From JAJDAH01 sp964487605 (GTDB lineage Bacteria; Myxococcota_A; Polyangia; Polyangiales; Polyangiaceae), in contig CAZARU010000012.1 of NCBI GenBank assembly GCA_964487605.1, positions 32,173 through 96,172 on the forward strand: 64,000 nt of DNA. The letters run 5' to 3'. The notes below the pieces were generated by a model. The model was not told where the DNA came from. It saw nothing but the letters and a program-made list of their open reading frames with translations, and did not search any database. This document shows, piece after piece, positions 59,294-64,000 of the stretch. The translations under genes and the position numbers were made by a program. Each line of letters starts with the position of its first letter. Positions within the stretch are counted from its first letter, which is position 1.

Positions 59294-62200
59294 AAAACAG
59301 CAGTAGGTACCCGTCCGTACGGCCCCGTCGAGGTACTGACCGACACGCGGCGAGATCTCCGTGATCCGCGCGAGAGCGTCCTTGATCCGCCGCTGAACGT
59401 TGACCCTCGCTCGCTCGCTCGCCGAGCGCGCCTGCCGCGAGCGACCGCCGAGCCCGAAGGCGCGCAGCAGCTCCTGTTCGAGCATCTCCTTCTCGGCCGT
59501 GAGCCTCGTCACTCGACCCGAGTCGACGTTCCGCTCGGCCTCGGCGATGTCGTCCGCCAGCTCCGTGAGCCGTCGAGTGTACTCGCGGCGCGCACGCTCA
59601 TCGAGCATCTCGCCGGCGTTCGACTCGGCCACCGAGTGCCCGGAGTCACTAGCAAGTACCAGTACGTGGAACTCCTCCCGAGGTCGCTCGATCAGGCGTG
59701 CGAGAAGCTGCATGCCCCGGCTGTCACGCACGTCGAAAATTTCTCCGTCGCAATCGACTCTCCACGTGTCCCCCCGCGCGATCAGCTCGAGGCGCGGAGC
59801 GGTGGACACCCCGGGGCGCGCGTCGCGGTCTGAGGATCCGCTCGTGACCGGCGACAGCGGCGAGCGCTGCGCAAGGCCATCCATGCCCAGGTCACGCGCG
59901 AGCGCCGCTGCCTCGGCGAAGAGCGCGCGCGCCTCCAACCGCCGACCCGCGCGAAGGACGACCGAGGCGAGTTCGTGGCGCAGCTGGGCCACCCACGGGC
60001 GATGACCACGGGTCTCCGCGCCCTCCGCGGCGCGACGGAGACTCCGCTCCGCCGCCGCGAGATCGCCGAGGCTGGCGTCGAGAAGGCCGAGCAAGCGCAG
60101 GGTGGGGCCTTCATAGGCCATGGCGACGTGACTCACGACCAGATGCCTCTCCGCCGTCGGTGCAAAGAACGCGCGGGCACGTCTCCGCTGGTCGTCGTTG
60201 CCCGCCAGCGCGTAGGCCTCCGCGAGGAATCCGTGGAAACCGCGCTGCCAGAGCGCGGCGTCCAGCGTTCCCAGGCGCTCGAGTTCTGCGGCGACGGCCG
60301 CGGCATCGCCGAATCTCGCCCAGCACCCGAGCCGAAACGCCGTGAGGACGAGGTCGCCCTGCGGCACCCCCTGCATCGACTTCTCGTACTCATGCAGCGC
60401 CTCGAGCGCTTCGTCTCGCCGGTGCATCGATCGCGCTCGGCGCATCCGGTGCGCCGCGAGCGACAACCCGAGAGCGGGATCGTCGGTGAGCCCCGTCAGC
60501 TGGGACGCTTCCAGCAAGTATCGCTCGGATTCGCCGAACCTGCCGCTCATCTGCGCCCGCATCGACGCGAACAGCAGCGGTCGCCACCGGTGGCGGGCCT
60601 GCCCCGCGGCGCTCGAGATCTCGAGCATCCGGTCCACACCCTCGTCGAACGCATCGAACTCTCCGACCTCGACGCGATCCACAGCCAGCCTCGCGTGTGC
60701 GCGCAGCGAGTGGACGACGTCGCCCGCCCGGAGCGAGAGGCGCAGAAGCTCCTCGGAGGCGTCCAGCCGCTCCTCGGGTCCCGCCACGTCGACGAGCGCC
60801 GCGCCGGCGAAGAACAGGACGTCTCGCATCACGTCCTCGGCTGCCAGCACCCGCGCCTGTGCGATCGCGTCGCGGGCCATCGCGAGCGGCACGACCCCGT
60901 CCGTGGACGGCTGCTTCGCCGCGGCGAGCCGCGCAAGCAGCCGGCAGCGGAGCCCCGAAGGTTCCGGCGGGAGCACGGCCAGCGCCTCCTCCAGCAATCC
61001 GACGAGAGACGCCTCGACGACTCCAGGGCGAAGGTCCGCTCCGCGCTCCCATGCCACGCGCCCGAGGAGCCCGGCATCCTCCGTCGCTCTGGCGAGAACG
61101 GCGATCTCGTCACAGAGCTTCAGCGCATCTGCGTGACGACCTGCATTGCGGGCGATGCGCACCAGCTCGAGGCGATCGGCAGCGGAGGCGGCCGGCAAGA
61201 GGCCGGCCCGGCGAGCTCCCTCGATGCGCACGTGCATCGCGTACGCACGGTCGAACGCACCACGCGCCTCGAGCCAGGTGGCCGCCTGCGTCGCCAGCGC
61301 GAGGGCCCGGTCGGCGTTCTCCAGCGTCGCCCCCGCCAGCGCGTGGCGCGCGCGCTCCACCAGGAGCTCCGGAGAGTCGCCCTGGGACGCCAGCGCCCGC
61401 TCGGCCCTCGCATGCAGCGCCACCCGCGCCTGCGCGCCGATGGCCGCTTCCAGCACGTCGCGCACGATGACGTGTCGAAACGAGAAGCACCCCGGCGCGG
61501 TCTCGTCGACGAGTCCTGCCCGAACTGCGGGCTCTAGGTCGTCGCTGACGCGCGCCGGCGAGGCGTCGACGATGCGGGCGACGAGCGCCGCCGTGAAATC
61601 CCGCCCCACGACGGCGGCCGTCCGAAGGGTCTCCTGGCACGCTGCGGGCAGCCGCGCCGCACGCTCCAGGATCGCGTGGCGGACCGTGGCGGGCAGGTCG
61701 ACCCGATCCGCGCCGTGCCCGGCGGCGACAATCGCGCGCGCACACTCGGTGACGAAGAGTGGATTGCCGCCGGTGAGTTCCGTGAGCCGTGATGCAACGG
61801 CAGGCGAGATCGGGGTGCCGATGACCTGCTGCGCCAACGCGGCGACGTCGTCGCGACGCAGCGGCTCCAGCGGCAGTTCCAGGCCGTCGCGTCCGAGCCG
61901 AACGATCCTCTGCTGCCCCTGTTGGTCGAGGCGAGGGTCGTGACTCCGGGCAGTCACGACGATCAGCACGCGAAGCGCGCCGATGGGTCGAGCCAGGAAC
62001 GCCAGCAGGTCCAGGGTCTGCAGATCCGCTGCGTGAAGATCCTCGATGATCCAGACAGCGGGGCGCTGCGTCGTCGCCGCCGCAAGCGCCGAGAGCACGA
62101 GGTCCCACACCTCGAACGGCGATGGTGAACGATGGGTCGTGCCCAGCTCGACACCGAGCGAGCGCAAACAAGACGCCAGCGGAAAGTACGGGGGCGCCTC

Positions 62201-62413
62201 GGAGAACTCCCACGCGCGCCCGCGCTCCACGGCCGCTCCTGCCTCCGCGGCCTCGCGTGCGATCACCTCGCCGACCGCGCTCTTCCCGATGCCTGGCTCG
62301 CCAGAGACGACGATCAACGCCCCTCGCCCGGATCGCGCGCGCGCCAGGTGGTCGCGGAGCGTGACCAGTGCCTCCGCACGACCCTGGAGGTCGAAATGAT
62401 CGCCAGCCCGCAT
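59285..62413 (-). CDS. Large AAA ATPase with TPR-like region and conserved C-terminal domain
   Basis: The 1042-residue product (from ATG 62413) has a STAND-type NTPase module with Walker A GEPGIGKS at 38-45 and Walker B-like VWIIEDLHAAD at about 120-130. A long TPR-like helical region spans most of the middle. A C-terminal domain (about 902-1042) includes GMQLLARLIERPREEFHVL and RTGTYCCFRP. I know that C-terminal domain from large regulators of Actinobacteria and Myxococcota but not its function. No LuxR helix-turn-helix is seen, unlike the regulator at 14028. It may control a partner regulator or work as a signal-transduction NTPase. Further upstream the frame is open to 62587. Confidence 0.82.
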   Translation of the reverse strand: MRAGDHFDLQGRAEALVTLRDHLARARSGRGALIVVSGEPGIGKSAVGEVIAREAAEAGAAVERGRAWEFSEAPPYFPLASCLRSLGVELGTTHRSPSPFEVWDLVLSALAAATTQRPAVWIIEDLHAADLQTLDLLAFLARPIGALRVLIVVTARSHDPRLDQQGQQRIVRLGRDGLELPLEPLRRDDVAALAQQVIGTPISPAVASRLTELTGGNPLFVTECARAIVAAGHGADRVDLPATVRHAILERAARLPAACQETLRTAAVVGRDFTAALVARIVDASPARVSDDLEPAVRAGLVDETAPGCFSFRHVIVRDVLEAAIGAQARVALHARAERALASQGDSPELLVERARHALAGATLENADRALALATQAATWLEARGAFDRAYAMHVRIEGARRAGLLPAASAADRLELVRIARNAGRHADALKLCDEIAVLARATEDAGLLGRVAWERGADLRPGVVEASLVGLLEEALAVLPPEPSGLRCRLLARLAAAKQPSTDGVVPLAMARDAIAQARVLAAEDVMRDVLFFAGAALVDVAGPEERLDASEELLRLSLRAGDVVHSLRAHARLAVDRVEVGEFDAFDEGVDRMLEISSAAGQARHRWRPLLFASMRAQMSGRFGESERYLLEASQLTGLTDDPALGLSLAAHRMRRARSMHRRDEALEALHEYEKSMQGVPQGDLVLTAFRLGCWARFGDAAAVAAELERLGTLDAALWQRGFHGFLAEAYALAGNDDQRRRARAFFAPTAERHLVVSHVAMAYEGPTLRLLGLLDASLGDLAAAERSLRRAAEGAETRGHRPWVAQLRHELASVVLRAGRRLEARALFAEAAALARDLGMDGLAQRSPLSPVTSGSSDRDARPGVSTAPRLELIARGDTWRVDCDGEIFDVRDSRGMQLLARLIERPREEFHVLVLASDSGHSVAESNAGEMLDERARREYTRRLTELADDIAEAERNVDSGRVTRLTAEKEMLEQELLRAFGLGGRSRQARSASERARVNVQRRIKDALARITEISPRVGQYLDGAVRTGTYCCFRP

Positions 62414-62580
62414 CGCGCTCGGTCGACGGATTGTATCGGTTCCCGGCGCGAGATCCGCGTGGGATCGCCCGCCGCGGCACGGAGGCTCCCCGCTCGACTG
62501 GGCGCGGCGGGCGCGGTCGCCGAGATGACGCGAGGAACAGAGGCGCTGCGTCGACGGCCGGACCGCCTCCGCAGTTCGTG

Positions 62581-62739
62581 ATGGCACCGGGAGGAGCCCG
62601 TGCCACGATGCTCGCGCCGATCCTCACCGAATCGATCGCCTTCGACCCGAGCTTCACGAGCAACGGCCGCGTCTACGCCTTCGTGACGATCTCCGCGAGC
62701 GAGCAGCGCATCCTTCGCTACACCGCCATGCGTGCCGTG
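62581..62739 (+). pseudogene. Remnant of a PQQ-dependent sugar-dehydrogenase-like gene
   Basis: On the plus strand a frame reads MAPGGARATMLAPILTES, then IAFDPSFTSNGRVYAFVTIS and ASEQRILRYTA before losing protein-like character. IAFDP-F--NGRVY-----S--RILRY matches the strand motif of PQQ-dependent glucose/sorbosone dehydrogenases (GIAFDP-F--NG-VYVYYT---RV-RY). Only a piece of one blade remains, and the frame runs on into the antisense of the next gene without a proper end. Confidence 0.45.
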
Positions 62740-62785
62740 GTCGTAACACCCCGCCGGGTGCGGTCTGCCCTTCTGCGCCGCGCCC

Positions 62786-64000
62786 TCACAGCCGCGTGCC
62801 CAGCTCGTCCAGGCGGGCCAGCGGGACGCGCACGAAGCGGCTCAGGTCGTCGCGGTGCTCCTCCCGGGCGACCTCCGCCCAGTACACGTGCTCCGCGGTG
62901 AGCGCGTGGGCGAGCTGGAGCATGTAGCCCGGGTGGGGATCGAGCCGCCAGGCGCGGCCTGTCGGGAGGTGATGGACGACGAGGAACCGCTCGCCGGTGG
63001 GGAGCCAGGGCGTGGTCGGGGGAACCGGCGGAGAGAGCTCCATGGCGGTGCTCACCGCGTGGTCGCCGTGGGTCTCCGGCCAGCCCAGGTTCATGGGCGG
63101 CGTTTGCGGCACCGGGATGTGCGTGACGGCCTCGCCGCTGGCATAGGCGCGCTTCGCGTACCAGAGCTCCGTCGCCGGGCCGCGGCAGTAGTCGCCGTAG
63201 GGCTCCAGGGCGACGCCGACCAGGTGCTCGGGACCCAGCCCGAGCTCGCAGGTCTCGATGGGCACGTCGTCCTGGATGGTGCGGATGCCGCCCGACGCCG
63301 TCCATCCGCGCACCCTCGTGACCGGCGCCAGGTCGAAGTCGATCCAGACGGCGAGATCTCCGTTCGCCGCGCCGAGGTCCGCGCCGGACGGGCTCTCGAG
63401 CACGGACCACGCGCTGCTCGCAGCGTCGAGCTGCGCCGCCACGACCCCGCGCCCCGGCGAGACCGTCACGAGGGGAGCGTCCACGAAGAGGAGGTCGCGA
63501 CCGAGGATCGTCTCGTCGTCGCCGATGGGCGGCAGACCGAAGACCCACGCGCCCAGCGCGAAGTCCACCCGCGCGTAGATCTGCTTCTTCGTGACGGCGG
63601 ACAGCAGCGTAGCGGCCCCGCTGGCGTCGAACGCATTGACGAGGCAGCGGGCCGACGGGTTGGGATCCACAGACCGCAGGGCGGCCAGCGTGGCGCCGTC
63701 GGCCAGCGAGACGAGCCGGTAGGCGCCGATCGCTCCGGGCGACAGGCGGACGGCGTGGGCCATCCCCGCGACGACGCGCGCAGCAGCCCCCGCGCCCAGC
63801 GTCCTCAACCGCCCCGCGTGCATGACGGCCTCGCCCGGGAGGCGGGGGTCGAAAGCCTCGCAGCCGTCGCCGCACGGCTGCCAGGCCACCGGCGCCGGGA
63901 AGTCGCCGGGCAGCCCCTCGTAGAACGTGCAGTCCGGCTTCGAGAAGTCCGACCCCGGCACCTCCTTCCACGCGCTCGGCTCTGCGGGCCACGACGGTGC
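62786..64000 (-). CDS. Unknown protein, 5' end outside window
   Basis: The minus-strand frame runs to the window edge; codons 64000-63962 continue the protein (APSWPAEPSAWKE), so the start is beyond the window. At least 404 residues are visible. There are early Cys (SKPDCTFYEG, QPCGDGC, RCLVNAFD), many beta-strand segments and repeated short G-D/L-Y patterns, as in beta-rich secreted proteins. I recognise no family. It ends 46 bases past the sugar-dehydrogenase remnant on the opposite strand. Confidence 0.6.
   Translation of the reverse strand, partial: APSWPAEPSAWKEVPGSDFSKPDCTFYEGLPGDFPAPVAWQPCGDGCEAFDPRLPGEAVMHAGRLRTLGAGAAARVVAGMAHAVRLSPGAIGAYRLVSLADGATLAALRSVDPNPSARCLVNAFDASGAATLLSAVTKKQIYARVDFALGAWVFGLPPIGDDETILGRDLLFVDAPLVTVSPGRGVVAAQLDAASSAWSVLESPSGADLGAANGDLAVWIDFDLAPVTRVRGWTASGGIRTIQDDVPIETCELGLGPEHLVGVALEPYGDYCRGPATELWYAKRAYASGEAVTHIPVPQTPPMNLGWPETHGDHAVSTAMELSPPVPPTTPWLPTGERFLVVHHLPTGRAWRLDPHPGYMLQLAHALTAEHVYWAEVAREEHRDDLSRFVRVPLARLDELGTRL

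Overview
This is a GC-rich, gene-dense bacterial window that looks like chromosome from a myxobacterium-type organism (Myxococcota, probably Polyangiales; inferred). The signs are three eukaryote-like Ser/Thr kinases plus a stand-alone kinase N-lobe, FHA proteins, an enhancer-binding-type ATPase, TPR/PEGA proteins, many secreted lipoproteins with Gly/Ser/Ala-rich linkers, VWA and TerB-like proteins, and a predicted sigma-54 promoter. I saw no tRNA, rRNA, CRISPR array, transposase, phage gene or replication origin.

Layout. 1-3.4 kb: the 3' end of an SGNH hydrolase, a 53-codon DUF5989-like membrane protein, and a carbamoyltransferase with an SxtJ-like membrane domain fused to its C-terminus. 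3.4-10.4 kb: a tiny membrane protein, an FHA + AAA+ regulator with a degenerate sigma-54 contact loop, a beta-propeller lipoprotein, a membrane Ser/Thr kinase coupled to a LOG-family phosphoribohydrolase, and a zinc-ribbon membrane protein. 10.4-17 kb: a DUF4139 protein, a Spy-like protein, a SnoaL-like protein and a large AAA/LuxR regulator. 17-21.4 kb: a minus-strand run TerB - lipoprotein - VWA - unknown. 21.4-22.3 kb: two overlapping PPOX-fold genes. 22.4-29.6 kb (minus): acyl-CoA synthetase - PEGA/TPR protein - lamin-tail lipoprotein in overlapping order, then the kinase N-lobe fusion and a Kelch-like lipoprotein.

29.7-31.6 kb holds livM and livH. The rest of this branched-chain amino-acid type ABC system (binding protein, livG, livF) lies about 15 kb away at 46.2-49.2 kb together with a glyoxalase-fold gene. 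Between them are a gametolysin-like metalloprotease lipoprotein, a propeller lipoprotein, a thioredoxin-like protein, a cysteine-ladder lipoprotein, a four-gene run (kinase-RDD, kinase-PEGA, FG-GAP, TPR-PEGA) behind a perfect sigma-54 promoter match, and a LigB-type dioxygenase. 49.6-55.3 kb: a small membrane protein, an FHA protein, a lipoprotein, a polytopic spermidine-synthase-like protein and an unknown membrane-anchored protein.

54.2-62.8 kb is the most disturbed part. It has low coding density, a roughly 10-bp-phased tandem repeat, a diverged 47-bp duplication, a long imperfect hairpin and fragments of Cys-rich genes. These are followed by a LuxR regulator, a UGT-type glycosyltransferase, a SnoaL remnant, an ABM monooxygenase, a 1042-residue AAA/TPR protein and a remnant of a PQQ-type sugar dehydrogenase. 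The window ends inside an unknown minus-strand gene.

Most likely novelty candidates: the kinase N-lobe fused to a V4R-like domain; the carbamoyltransferase-SxtJ fusion with its DUF5989-like partner; the cysteine-ladder lipoprotein; and the sigma-54-driven double-kinase operon. All domain assignments come from reading motifs by eye; no database search was run.
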